Assembly (NCBI GenBank): GCA_964470515.1
Contig: CAYYDD010000034.1
Coordinates: forward strand, 1 to 17,073
Length of the DNA: 17,073 bases
Origin: RGIG3009 sp964470515
Lineage (GTDB): Bacteria > Bacillota > Clostridia > Oscillospirales > Acutalibacteraceae
Direction of reading: 5' to 3'
Each line of letters opens with the position of its first letter. Within the stretch, counting starts at the first letter, position 1. Below the pieces are notes generated by a model, which worked only from the letters and a program-made list of their open reading frames with translations, was not told where the DNA came from and made no database searches. Below are positions 1-9,245 of the stretch, piece after piece. Position numbers and translations under genes: made by a program.

Positions 1-39
1 AAGCAAAAAGGAAAAGAAACGATTGGAGAGAAAAAATGA
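1..39 (+). CDS. Possible 3' end of an upstream gene (partial)
   Basis: Frame 1 is open from the window edge to a TGA at 37-39 and encodes a lysine-rich tail, KQKGKETIGEKK. The stop overlaps the ATG of the next gene in the classic ATGA arrangement (ATG 36-38, TGA 37-39), which often marks translationally coupled genes. This overlap is the only support. Twelve codons are too few to identify a family, and an open stretch this short can occur by chance. Treat it as a possibility rather than a firm gene. Confidence 0.3.
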   Translation, partial: KQKGKETIGEKK

Positions 40-437
40 AAATTAAAAAGATATTATGGATAATCCTTGGTTGTATTGGCGTAGGGCTTGGTGCTATCGG
101 TGCAGTTGTTCCTATGCTGCCTGCGTTCCCATTTCTGCTGCTTGCGGCGTTCAGCTTTGCAAGAAGCTCGGAGAGGCTACATACTTGGTTTATCAACACC
201 AAGCTTTACAAGAAAAATCTTGAAAGCTATGTTGCAGGCAAGGGTATGACCTGGGCAACAAAAATCCGAGTGATGATAACGGTGACTCTGCTTATGAGCT
301 TCGGCTTTACAATGATGTTCCTGAAAGCCGTCTACGTCCCGTGTATCATCCTCGCCTGCGTGTGGGTGTTTCATATCGTATATTTTATATGGGGTGTGAA
401 AACATACGTTCCTGAATTCACTACAAAGAATAAATAA
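36..437 (+). CDS. DUF454 (YbaN-type) small inner-membrane protein
   Basis: This 133-residue protein matches the DUF454/YbaN family, whose biochemical role is unknown. Visible features are an N-terminal hydrophobic segment (about 6-27), the family hallmark PMLPAFPFLLLAAFSFARSS (26-45), the following SERLHTW, and two further hydrophobic segments (about 79-96 and 98-119). That gives three to four membrane passes, and the length fits the family (roughly 115-140 aa). The ATG is preceded by GGAGAG at 25-30 with good spacing. The gene is followed directly by a hairpin terminator and is separated from uvrB by about 210 bp, so it belongs to a different transcription unit. Its GC content is about 46%, clearly below the roughly 60% of the genes from mid-uvrB onward. 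The family assignment is firm, but the function is unknown. Confidence 0.85.
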   Translation: MKIKKILWIILGCIGVGLGAIGAVVPMLPAFPFLLLAAFSFARSSERLHTWFINTKLYKKNLESYVAGKGMTWATKIRVMITVTLLMSFGFTMMFLKAVYVPCIILACVWVFHIVYFIWGVKTYVPEFTTKNK

Positions 438-440
438 AAC

Positions 441-487
441 AACGGCGATAGGAGACGATTTAGCATCTCTTATCGCCGTTTAAAATA
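441..487 (+). terminator. Rho-independent terminator, potentially bidirectional
   Basis: Arms 441-455 and 466-480 form a 15-bp stem (AACGGCGATAGGAGA against TCTCTTATCGCCGTT) with one G-U pair and a 10-nt loop. The stem sits 3 nt after the DUF454 stop codon. It is followed by TTAAAAT on the + strand and by GTTTTATTTA when read on the - strand. The T-run is short on the + strand, but the stem is long and GC-rich at its base. It should close the DUF454 transcription unit and insulate uvrB. Confidence 0.8.
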
Positions 488-514
488 GAAAATCAATAAA
501 CTTCGTGTAATATC

Positions 515-543
515 TTTTATTTCATCTTTGTTTGTGGTATAAT
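515..543 (+). promoter_or_regulatory. Predicted sigma-A promoter for uvrB (extended -10)
   Basis: TATAAT at 538-543 is a perfect -10 hexamer. It is preceded by TG at 535-536 with one intervening base, giving an extended -10 (TGGTATAAT). The -35 position, 17 bp upstream (515-520, TTTTAT), is a poor match, which extended -10 promoters tolerate. Transcription would start near 550, about 100 nt before the uvrB ATG. No GAACnnnnGTTC-type SOS box was found between 481 and 648, so direct LexA control is not evident. Confidence 0.65.
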
Positions 544-547
544 AAAT

Positions 548-566
548 AATCAATTATGACTTGATT
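548..566. repeat. Inverted repeat over the predicted uvrB start site
   Basis: AATCAA (548-553) and TTGATT (561-566) form a perfect 6-bp inverted repeat with a 7-nt spacer. It begins 5 nt after the -10 hexamer, so it covers the predicted +1. A protein bound here could block initiation, as an operator would, but no known regulator site is recognised. In AT-rich DNA a repeat of this size can arise by chance. Confidence 0.3.
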
Positions 567-648
567 CGTCAAAAGGGCATTTTCATGTCTGATTTTTACG
601 GTCAAAAGAAACGGGTATGAATACTTGGAAAGGAGGGCTACAGCTACT

Positions 649-2610
649 ATGGACAAGTTCAAATTGGTATCGACCTTCAAACCAACTGGAGACCAACCTG
701 AAGCGATTGAAGCACTTGCAAATGGTATCGAAAATGGCTTAAAAGAGCAGGTTTTACTAGGAGTTACGGGTTCCGGTAAAACTTTTACGATGGCAAATGT
801 AATCGCAAAAGTCAACCGTCCGACACTTATTTTGGAACCCAATAAAACCCTTGCAGCCCAGACCTGTTCCGAAATGCGGGAGTTCTTTCCAGAAAACAGC
901 GTCAATTTCTTTGTATCCTACTACGATTACTATCAGCCGGAGGCGTACGTGCCGTCCACGGATACGTACATCGAAAAGGACTCTGCCATCAACGACGAGA
1001 TCGATAAGTTGCGTCATTCCGCGACCTCGGCACTGTCCGAGCGGCGGGACGTTATCATCGTGGCGAGCGTGTCGTGCATTTACAGCTTGGGCAACCCCAT
1101 TGATTACCGCAATATGATCATTTCGTTGCGGCCGGGGATGCAGAAAAGCCGCGATGAGTTGCTGTCCCGATTGGTTGATCTGCAATACGAGCGCAACGAT
1201 ATCAATTTTGTGCGCAACAGGTTCCGTGTGCGTGGAGATGTAGTGGAGATATTCCCGGCGTATTCCAACGATACGGTCATCCGTGTGGAATTTTTCGGGG
1301 ACGAGATTGACCGCTTGAGTGAGGTCAACCCGCTGACGGGTGAGTTGAAGGGCTTGCTGGGACATATTGCCATTTATCCGGCATCGCATTACATCGTGCC
1401 GCCGGAAAAGCTGGAGGATGCCATTGCCGAGATCGAGCGTGAGCTGGACGAGCGTGTCGAGCAGTTCAAGGCCGAGGGCAAGCTACTGGAGGCGCAGCGC
1501 ATTTTGCAACGCACGCGGTACGATATCGAGATGCTGCGGGAGATCGGCATCTGCAAGGGCATCGAGAACTATTCGCGGGTGTTATCCGGTCGCGTACCGG
1601 GCTCCACGCCGTTTACGCTGCTGGATTATTTCCCGGAGGATTATCTGCTGTTTGTGGACGAGTCGCATGTGACGCTCCCGCAGGTGCGCGGGATGTTCGG
1701 CGGTGACCGCGCGCGCAAGACCAATCTGGTGGAATACGGCTTCCGTTTGCCGAGTGCGTACGATAACCGTCCGCTGAATTTCGATGAGTTTTACGGGCAC
1801 GTCAATCAGGCGGTGTTCGTGAGCGCGACACCGGGTAACTTTGAACTGGAGCGCAGCGGCGCGCCGGTGGAGCAGGTCATCCGTCCGACGGGCCTGCCCG
1901 ATCCCGAGATCACGGTGCGGCCGGTGGAGGGGCAGATCGACGATCTGATCGGTGAGATCCGCGCCCGTACCGCGCGGCAGGAGCGCGTGCTGGTGACGAC
2001 GCTGACCAAGAAAATGGCGGAGGATCTGACCACGTATTTTGAGAACGTGGGTATCCGTGTGCGGTATATGCACCACGATATTGATACTATTGAACGAATG
2101 GAGATTATTCGCGATCTGCGGCTTGGTGAGTTTGACGTGCTGGTGGGTATCAACCTGCTACGCGAGGGTCTGGATATTCCCGAGGTATCGCTGGTGGCGA
2201 TACTGGATGCGGATAAAGAGGGCTTTTTGCGGTCCGCCTCCGCGCTGATACAGACCATCGGCCGTGCGGCGCGTAACGCCGGGGGGCGGGTCATTCTGTA
2301 CGCGGACGAGGTCACGCCGTCGATGGAAAAGGCCATCCGCGAGACGGAGCGCCGCCGTGCCATTCAGTTAAAATACAATGAAGAGCACGGTATCGTGCCG
2401 CAGACCATCATCAAAGAGGTGCGTGACGTGCTACAGATCACGCCGTCGGCCTCGCGCGATGAAAAGACGGGGAAGAAGCTGTCGAAGGCGGAGCGGATGC
2501 TACGCATCGAACAACTGACAAAAGAAATGAAGCACGCGGCGAAGCTGCTGGAATTCGAGCACGCGGCGTGGCTACGTGATGAGATCGAAAAGCTCAGACA
2601 AGGCAAGTGA
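649..2610 (+). CDS. uvrB: Excinuclease ABC subunit B (UvrB)
   Basis: UvrB is the DNA-damage-verifying helicase-like subunit of nucleotide excision repair: UvrA delivers it to lesions and UvrC then incises around it. The 653-residue product has the full family layout: Walker A GVTGSGKT (38-45), the DNA-strand-clamping beta-hairpin (about 91-114, YYDYYQPEAYVPSTDTYIEK), the DESH box (337-340), SATPG (392-396), helicase motif VI QTIGRAARN (535-543) and a C-terminal UVR motif (about 610-650) that contacts UvrC. The start chosen is ATG 649, which gives the usual MDKF N-terminus. AGGAGG at 631-636 is its ribosome site, at a slightly long spacing of 12 nt. An in-frame TTG at 625 lies before that site and is unlikely. 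The stop lies 8 nt before uvrA. The first 300 bases or so are AT-richer than the rest of the gene. Confidence 0.98.
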   Translation: MDKFKLVSTFKPTGDQPEAIEALANGIENGLKEQVLLGVTGSGKTFTMANVIAKVNRPTLILEPNKTLAAQTCSEMREFFPENSVNFFVSYYDYYQPEAYVPSTDTYIEKDSAINDEIDKLRHSATSALSERRDVIIVASVSCIYSLGNPIDYRNMIISLRPGMQKSRDELLSRLVDLQYERNDINFVRNRFRVRGDVVEIFPAYSNDTVIRVEFFGDEIDRLSEVNPLTGELKGLLGHIAIYPASHYIVPPEKLEDAIAEIERELDERVEQFKAEGKLLEAQRILQRTRYDIEMLREIGICKGIENYSRVLSGRVPGSTPFTLLDYFPEDYLLFVDESHVTLPQVRGMFGGDRARKTNLVEYGFRLPSAYDNRPLNFDEFYGHVNQAVFVSATPGNFELERSGAPVEQVIRPTGLPDPEITVRPVEGQIDDLIGEIRARTARQERVLVTTLTKKMAEDLTTYFENVGIRVRYMHHDIDTIERMEIIRDLRLGEFDVLVGINLLREGLDIPEVSLVAILDADKEGFLRSASALIQTIGRAARNAGGRVILYADEVTPSMEKAIRETERRRAIQLKYNEEHGIVPQTIIKEVRDVLQITPSASRDEKTGKKLSKAERMLRIEQLTKEMKHAAKLLEFEHAAWLRDEIEKLRQGK

Positions 2611-2618
2611 GGAAAGCT

Positions 2619-5453
2619 ATGCTGGAAAATTTGATCGTCAAGGGTGCCAAGGAGCACAACTTAAAGGACGTGGACGTGACCATCCCGCGCGATAAGCTGG
2701 TGGTGTTTACCGGCGTATCGGGGTCGGGTAAGTCGTCGCTCGCGTTTGATACCATCTACGCCGAGGGACAGCGGCGGTATATGGAAAGTCTATCCTCGTA
2801 TGCACGGATGTTTTTGGGACAGATGGAAAAGCCGGAGGTGGAGTCCATTGACGGCTTGTCGCCCGCCATTTCCATCGACCAGAAGACCACGTCGCAAAAC
2901 CCGCGTTCGACGGTGGGTACCGTCACGGAGATCTACGATTATCTGCGTTTGCTGTATGCGCGCATCGGTATCCCGCACTGCCCGAAGTGCGGTCGTGAGA
3001 TCCGTCAGCAGACGGTGGACGAGATCGTGGATCGTCTGCTGGCGCTCCCGGAGCGCACGCGTATCCAGTTGCTCGCACCCGTGGTGCGCGCCCGCAAGGG
3101 CGAGTGTCAGAAGGAGTTTGACGCGGCGCGGAAGTCCGGTTACGTGCGTGTGCGGGTGGACGGGTCGCTGTACGAGCTGTCCGAGACCATCAAGCTGGAT
3201 AAAAACAAGAAGCATACCGTGGAGATCGTGGTGGATCGTTTGGTCATCGGGCCGGATATCCGCGGTCGGTTGGCGGATTCGGTGGAAACCGCGACGGCAC
3301 TGTCCGGCGGGCTGCTGATGGTGGAGCTGGTGGACAGCGGTGAGGAGCTGACCTTTTCGCAGAATTACGCGTGCCCCGATCACGGCTTCAGTATGGAAGA
3401 ACTGACGCCGCGGATGTTCTCGTTCAACAATCCGTTCGGTGCGTGCCCGAAGTGTACGGGTATCGGTATTTTTATGTCTATCGACCCCGATCTGGTGCTG
3501 GCGGATGAGGAGCTGTCGCTGCGGGACGGTGCCATCCGCGCGAGCGGGTGGAGCTTTCTGGACGGTGGCACCATTTCGCAGATGTATTACGAAGGGCTTT
3601 CGGCGCATTACGGATTCTCGCTGGATACGCCGTGGAAGGATTTATCGGACGAGGCGAAGCGCATCGTTCTGTACGGCAACAACGGTGAAAAGATAAAAAT
3701 GACGCGCCGTATGGAGTACGGCACGGGAGAATATTTTACCTCGTGGGAGGGCGTTGTCAACAACCTGCAACGGCGGCATCAGGAGACCAACAGCGAGTGG
3801 ATGCGGGCTGAGCTGGAAACGTATATGAGCAAGGTGCCCTGCCCGGATTGCCACGGCAAGCGGTTAAAGCCGGAAAGTCTGGCGGTGACCGTCGGCGGTG
3901 TCAACGTTGCCGATCTGTGCGACAAATCGGTGACAGAGTTGCTGGCGTTCATGAAGCAGCTGGACGAGTCGCTGACCCCGCGTGAGCATCAGATCGCCGA
4001 CCGTATCCTCAAGGAGATCCGCGAGCGGCTGGGCTTCTTAAACAGCGTGGGTCTGGAATACCTGACACTGTCCCGCACGGCGGGAACGCTGTCGGGCGGT
4101 GAGAGCCAGCGTATCCGTTTGGCGACGCAGATCGGCTCGTCGCTGATGGGTGTTTTGTATATTCTGGACGAGCCCAGCATAGGCTTGCATCAGCGGGACA
4201 ACCAGAAGCTACTGGATACGTTGCGGCGGCTGCGCGATCTCGGCAACACGCTGATCGTCGTGGAGCACGACGAGGAAACGATGCTGGCGGCGGATTGGAT
4301 CGTGGATATTGGCCCGGGTGCCGGCGTACACGGCGGCGAGGTCATCTGCTCGGGCACGGTGGAGGAGGTCTGCGCGTGTGAGCGGTCGGTGACCGGCCAG
4401 TATCTCAGCGGCAAGAGGCGCATCCCCGTACCGAAAACGCGGCGTCCCGGCAACGGGCACGAGCTGAGGGTGCTGGGGGCGGCGGCCAACAACCTGAAAA
4501 ATATCGACGTATCGTTCCGCTTGGGGGCGTTTAACTGTGTAACCGGTGTGTCCGGCTCGGGCAAATCGTCACTGGTGAACGAGATCCTGTACAAGCAGCT
4601 GGCGAACAAGCTCAACCGTGCACATTGCCGTGCGGGGGCACACCGCCGTATTGAGGGTCTGGAGGCACTGGACAAGGTCATCGCCATCGACCAGTCGCCC
4701 ATCGGGCGCACGCCGCGGTCGAATCCCGCGACGTATACGGGGGTGTTCAACGATATCCGTGAGCTGTTTGCGTCCACGGCGGATGCGAAGCTGCGCGGCT
4801 ATTCCGCAGGACGGTTTTCGTTCAACGTCAAGGGTGGTCGCTGTGAGGCGTGTCAGGGCGACGGTATTTTGAAGATCGAAATGCACTTTTTGCCGGACAT
4901 CTACGTGCCGTGTGAGGTGTGCAAGGGTCAACGCTACAACCGCGAAACACTGGAAGTGCGGTACAAGGGCAAGAATATTTACGATATTCTGGAAATGACC
5001 GTGGAGGAAGCACTGCTCTTTTTTGAAGCGATGCCGAAGATCGCGCGGCGGCTGCAAACGCTCGCGGACGTGGGACTCGGCTATATCAAGCTGGGTCAGC
5101 CCGCGACGACGCTGTCCGGCGGTGAGGCACAGCGTGTTAAGCTTGCGACCGAGCTGTCCAAACGGTCAACGGGACGTACAGTGTATATTCTGGACGAGCC
5201 GACGACCGGCCTGCACACGGCGGATGTGGCGCAGCTCATCGAGGTGCTGCAAAAGCTGGTGGACGGCGGGAATACCGTGGTGGTCATCGAGCACAATCTG
5301 GACGTTATCAAAAACGCCGACTATATTCTGGACTTGGGGCCGGAGGGTGGTAACCGCGGCGGTACACTGGTAGCGGCCGGAACGCCGGAGAAGCTAGTGC
5401 AGGTGCCGGAGTCGTATACCGGGCAGTATCTGCGGCCTCTGCTGGAAAAATGA
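2619..5453 (+). CDS. uvrA: Excinuclease ABC subunit A (UvrA)
   Basis: UvrA is the dimeric ABC-type ATPase that finds DNA lesions and loads UvrB. The 944-residue product has both nucleotide-binding modules: Walker A GVSGSGKS at 32-39 and 643-650, signatures LSGGESQ (491-497) and LSGGEAQ (832-838), and Walker B regions YILDEPS (514-520) and YILDEPT (856-862). Zinc-binding pairs are visible at C121/C124, C276/C279, C408/C411, C742/C745 and C765/C768. The C276/C279 pair is partnered by C252-P-D-H255, so one Cys of the usual CxxC is a His. ATG 2619, preceded by GAGGAAAG (2609-2616), gives the standard short N-terminus; an in-frame GTG at 2607 would overlap the uvrB stop and is less likely. The gene is the second in the uvrB-uvrA operon. 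Length and motifs are complete, with no sign of damage. Confidence 0.98.
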   Translation: MLENLIVKGAKEHNLKDVDVTIPRDKLVVFTGVSGSGKSSLAFDTIYAEGQRRYMESLSSYARMFLGQMEKPEVESIDGLSPAISIDQKTTSQNPRSTVGTVTEIYDYLRLLYARIGIPHCPKCGREIRQQTVDEIVDRLLALPERTRIQLLAPVVRARKGECQKEFDAARKSGYVRVRVDGSLYELSETIKLDKNKKHTVEIVVDRLVIGPDIRGRLADSVETATALSGGLLMVELVDSGEELTFSQNYACPDHGFSMEELTPRMFSFNNPFGACPKCTGIGIFMSIDPDLVLADEELSLRDGAIRASGWSFLDGGTISQMYYEGLSAHYGFSLDTPWKDLSDEAKRIVLYGNNGEKIKMTRRMEYGTGEYFTSWEGVVNNLQRRHQETNSEWMRAELETYMSKVPCPDCHGKRLKPESLAVTVGGVNVADLCDKSVTELLAFMKQLDESLTPREHQIADRILKEIRERLGFLNSVGLEYLTLSRTAGTLSGGESQRIRLATQIGSSLMGVLYILDEPSIGLHQRDNQKLLDTLRRLRDLGNTLIVVEHDEETMLAADWIVDIGPGAGVHGGEVICSGTVEEVCACERSVTGQYLSGKRRIPVPKTRRPGNGHELRVLGAAANNLKNIDVSFRLGAFNCVTGVSGSGKSSLVNEILYKQLANKLNRAHCRAGAHRRIEGLEALDKVIAIDQSPIGRTPRSNPATYTGVFNDIRELFASTADAKLRGYSAGRFSFNVKGGRCEACQGDGILKIEMHFLPDIYVPCEVCKGQRYNRETLEVRYKGKNIYDILEMTVEEALLFFEAMPKIARRLQTLADVGLGYIKLGQPATTLSGGEAQRVKLATELSKRSTGRTVYILDEPTTGLHTADVAQLIEVLQKLVDGGNTVVVIEHNLDVIKNADYILDLGPEGGNRGGTLVAAGTPEKLVQVPESYTGQYLRPLLEK

Positions 5454-5477
5454 TGAATTGAAAGGAGAGAAAACCGT

Positions 5478-7115
5478 ATGGGTATGCTATATCGGGTGTC
5501 GTACTATGCCGGTGTGCAGACGCTGCGCCTGTTGCATCGGCTCGGGCGGTTTTTTACTCTGTTGTTTTTGCCGCTGCGTTTGTTGATCTGGCGTGCGGTA
5601 CGGGTTCTGCTGCGGCGGAGGGATACACGCATCCGTGAGGGACTGGCGGGGCTGTGGCGACGCTTGGCTCAGGCGGGCGCCCGCGTAAAGGACGCGTGGC
5701 GGCGGCATCCGTTGTTGGGCGTGTTGCAGGCGCTGCATCTGCCGGTTGCGGCGGCAAAGCATTATAAGGGCTTGACGCGGGCCGCACTGACGTGTACGGC
5801 TATCGCTTGCTCACTGGCGATCCTGCTCGGAACGTTCAGCTATTGGGGTCGCACGACCTACGCGCTCGCCTTAGCCGATGACGACGGCGAGGTATGGGGC
5901 TATGTGGCCGAGGAATCCGTGCTGCAGGATGGTGTGGCGATGGCCAATGAGCGTTTGGGGTGGATAACGTCGGCAAACGCGCTGACGGTATCGCCGTCCG
6001 TCTCGCTGCAGGTGATCCGTCAGGCGGAGATATGGAACGAGCAGCAGGTGTGCGATCATCTGCTGGCGCAGACCGATCTGGAGACCGCAGAGGCCTGCGG
6101 TGTGTACATAAACGGTGCGTTTTACGGTGCGCTCAGCGGCCGACGGTCGGCGCAGTATATGCTGAATGAAATTTTGGAGGAAAGCCGCGAGGGACAGCCG
6201 GAAGTCAAGGCGTCGTTTGTGGAAACGGTGGAGCTGGTGGACGGCTTGTATCCGGAGGATCAGATCGTGGCGGCGCAAACGATGAAGGAAAGTCTGTTGG
6301 CTGAGGCGGTGGAGGAAGAGACCTATGTATTCCAAACGGGGGATACGCTGGTGGAGATCGCCGCGAAGAGCGGCATTTCGGTGGCGGAGCTGATCCGCTT
6401 GAATCCTGCGATAAGCGGCGGTATCAAGGCGGGGCAAACGCTGCTCATCCGCCGTGCGGAGCCGCATTTGCGGGTATTGGTATCCGGCACCATCCAGTAT
6501 GAGGCCGCGATACCGTATACCGTCGAGCGGGTGGCCGACGCGTCGATGTATGAGGGACGACAAAAGATCCGTGTCAACGGCGAAAACGGCAAAAGCCTTG
6601 TTACGGCGACGGTGACGTATCTGGACGGCAAGGAGCAGTCCAGCGTCATCACCGCGCAGGAGGTACTTCAGGAGCCGGTGACGCAGGTGGTCGCCTACGG
6701 CACCAAGAAAAAGGCGACCAAGGGCCGCGATATGGAGTGGCCGGTGCCGTCCTCACGCTATATTACGGATTATTACAGTATGTCCTCCGGTGACCGTCAC
6801 CGCGGTATCGATATCTGGAGTCGGGATATCGAGGGCAAGGATATCGTGGCGGCGGACAACGGCACCGTCATCGTCTCGGCATACCGCAAGGGTACTTCGT
6901 ATTGGTCCTACGGTATGTATATCGTTATCGACCACGGCGATGGGTATCAGACCTTGTACGCCCACTGTAGTGAGCTGCTGGTAGAAGAGGGCGAGACCGT
7001 GACCAAGGGGCAGGTTATCGCCAAGGTCGGTAACACCGGCCGCAGCACGGCACCGCATCTGCACTACGAGGTTATCGTCAACGGTCGTAACGTCAACCCG
7101 CTGAACTATTATTAA
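5478..7115 (+). CDS. Membrane-anchored LysM-G5-M23 peptidoglycan endopeptidase
   Basis: This 545-residue protein is likely an envelope-bound peptidoglycan hydrolase. Residues 1-100 are very rich in arginine and contain a hydrophobic or amphipathic stretch (about 24-45). A clear membrane segment follows at about 103-123, so the rest is extracellular. After a region of unknown fold come a LysM domain (about 282-326, binding glycan), a G5 domain (about 330-410, ending in VVAYGTK) and a C-terminal M23/LytM peptidase (about 437-540). The zinc and catalytic residues are all present: H441 and D445 in HRGIDI, H496 in YAH, and H527/H529 in HLHYE. M23 enzymes of this type cut peptide cross-links and some act as regulators of other hydrolases; the intact active site argues for an enzyme. 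GGAG at 5464-5467 precedes the ATG. The gene starts 24 nt after uvrA with no visible promoter, so it is probably cotranscribed with uvrBA. Confidence 0.92.
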   Translation: MGMLYRVSYYAGVQTLRLLHRLGRFFTLLFLPLRLLIWRAVRVLLRRRDTRIREGLAGLWRRLAQAGARVKDAWRRHPLLGVLQALHLPVAAAKHYKGLTRAALTCTAIACSLAILLGTFSYWGRTTYALALADDDGEVWGYVAEESVLQDGVAMANERLGWITSANALTVSPSVSLQVIRQAEIWNEQQVCDHLLAQTDLETAEACGVYINGAFYGALSGRRSAQYMLNEILEESREGQPEVKASFVETVELVDGLYPEDQIVAAQTMKESLLAEAVEEETYVFQTGDTLVEIAAKSGISVAELIRLNPAISGGIKAGQTLLIRRAEPHLRVLVSGTIQYEAAIPYTVERVADASMYEGRQKIRVNGENGKSLVTATVTYLDGKEQSSVITAQEVLQEPVTQVVAYGTKKKATKGRDMEWPVPSSRYITDYYSMSSGDRHRGIDIWSRDIEGKDIVAADNGTVIVSAYRKGTSYWSYGMYIVIDHGDGYQTLYAHCSELLVEEGETVTKGQVIAKVGNTGRSTAPHLHYEVIVNGRNVNPLNYY

Positions 7116-7129
7116 CACGGAGGCGCGGT

Positions 7130-7351
7130 ATGGAACGCGAGCTGCATATCGGCGGTATATACCGTCATTTCAAGGGTAACACCTACGAGGCCTTAGCACT
7201 GGCGCGTCACAGCGAAACGCTGGAGCCGCTGGTGGTGTACCGCGCATTGTACGGCACAGGGGACGTGTGGGTGCGTCCGCTCGCGGAATTTCTGGGCACG
7301 GTGACGCGTGACGGCACGACCCGACAGCGTTTTGAAGAAATCGAAAGCTGA
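7130..7351 (+). CDS. DUF1653 family small protein
   Basis: The 73-residue product shows the DUF1653 pattern almost end to end: G-x-YRHFKGN-x-YE near the start (9-19), LARHSETLEPLVVYRALYG in the middle (24-42), VWVRPLAEF (46-54) and a closing RF. Proteins of this family are short, soluble, single-domain and of unknown function, and the length here is typical. GGAGG at 7119-7123 lies 6 nt before the ATG. The gene starts 14 nt after the M23 peptidase gene and is the last of the uvrBA unit; the typA promoter lies just beyond its stop. No terminator is visible between it and typA, so read-through is possible. Confidence 0.9.
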   Translation: MERELHIGGIYRHFKGNTYEALALARHSETLEPLVVYRALYGTGDVWVRPLAEFLGTVTRDGTTRQRFEEIES

Positions 7352-7354
7352 GTC

Positions 7355-7383
7355 TTGCCGTTGCGCGGAGTTCGTGATATACT
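7355..7383 (+). promoter_or_regulatory. Predicted sigma-A promoter for the typA operon
   Basis: TTGCCG (7355-7360) and TATACT (7378-7383) are separated by exactly 17 bp, and TG at 7375-7376 makes an extended -10. The -35 matches 4 of 6 and the -10 matches 5 of 6 consensus bases. The start site would be near 7390, about 30 nt before the typA ATG. A small inverted repeat, ACTAT-AGG-ATAGT (7381-7393), overlaps the -10 and the start region; its meaning is unknown. This is the best-formed promoter in the window. Confidence 0.75.
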
Positions 7384-7418
7384 ATAGGATAGTTTAAATA
7401 TAGACAGGAAGAATCACT

Positions 7419-9241
<1,823 letters not shown>

Positions 9242-9245
<4 letters not shown>

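Noticed and set aside
568..608. Direct repeat GTCAAAAG at 568-575 and 601-608
   Set aside because: Eight bases in AT-rich DNA are within chance expectation, and no regulator site is recognised.
481..648. LexA/DinR (SOS) box upstream of uvrB
   Set aside because: No GAACnnnnGTTC-like palindrome is present. Some clostridial LexA motifs differ, so this is only absence of the canonical box.
617..742. Possible 41-codon leader ORF (ATG 617 to TAA 740-742) before and overlapping uvrB
   Set aside because: No good ribosome site precedes it, and it runs across the uvrB start in another frame with no attenuator structure, so it is probably chance.
2790..3608. 272-codon open frame on the - strand, antisense to uvrA
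   Set aside because: It is histidine- and arginine-rich, has no recognisable domain and lies inside uvrA; a codon-bias shadow.
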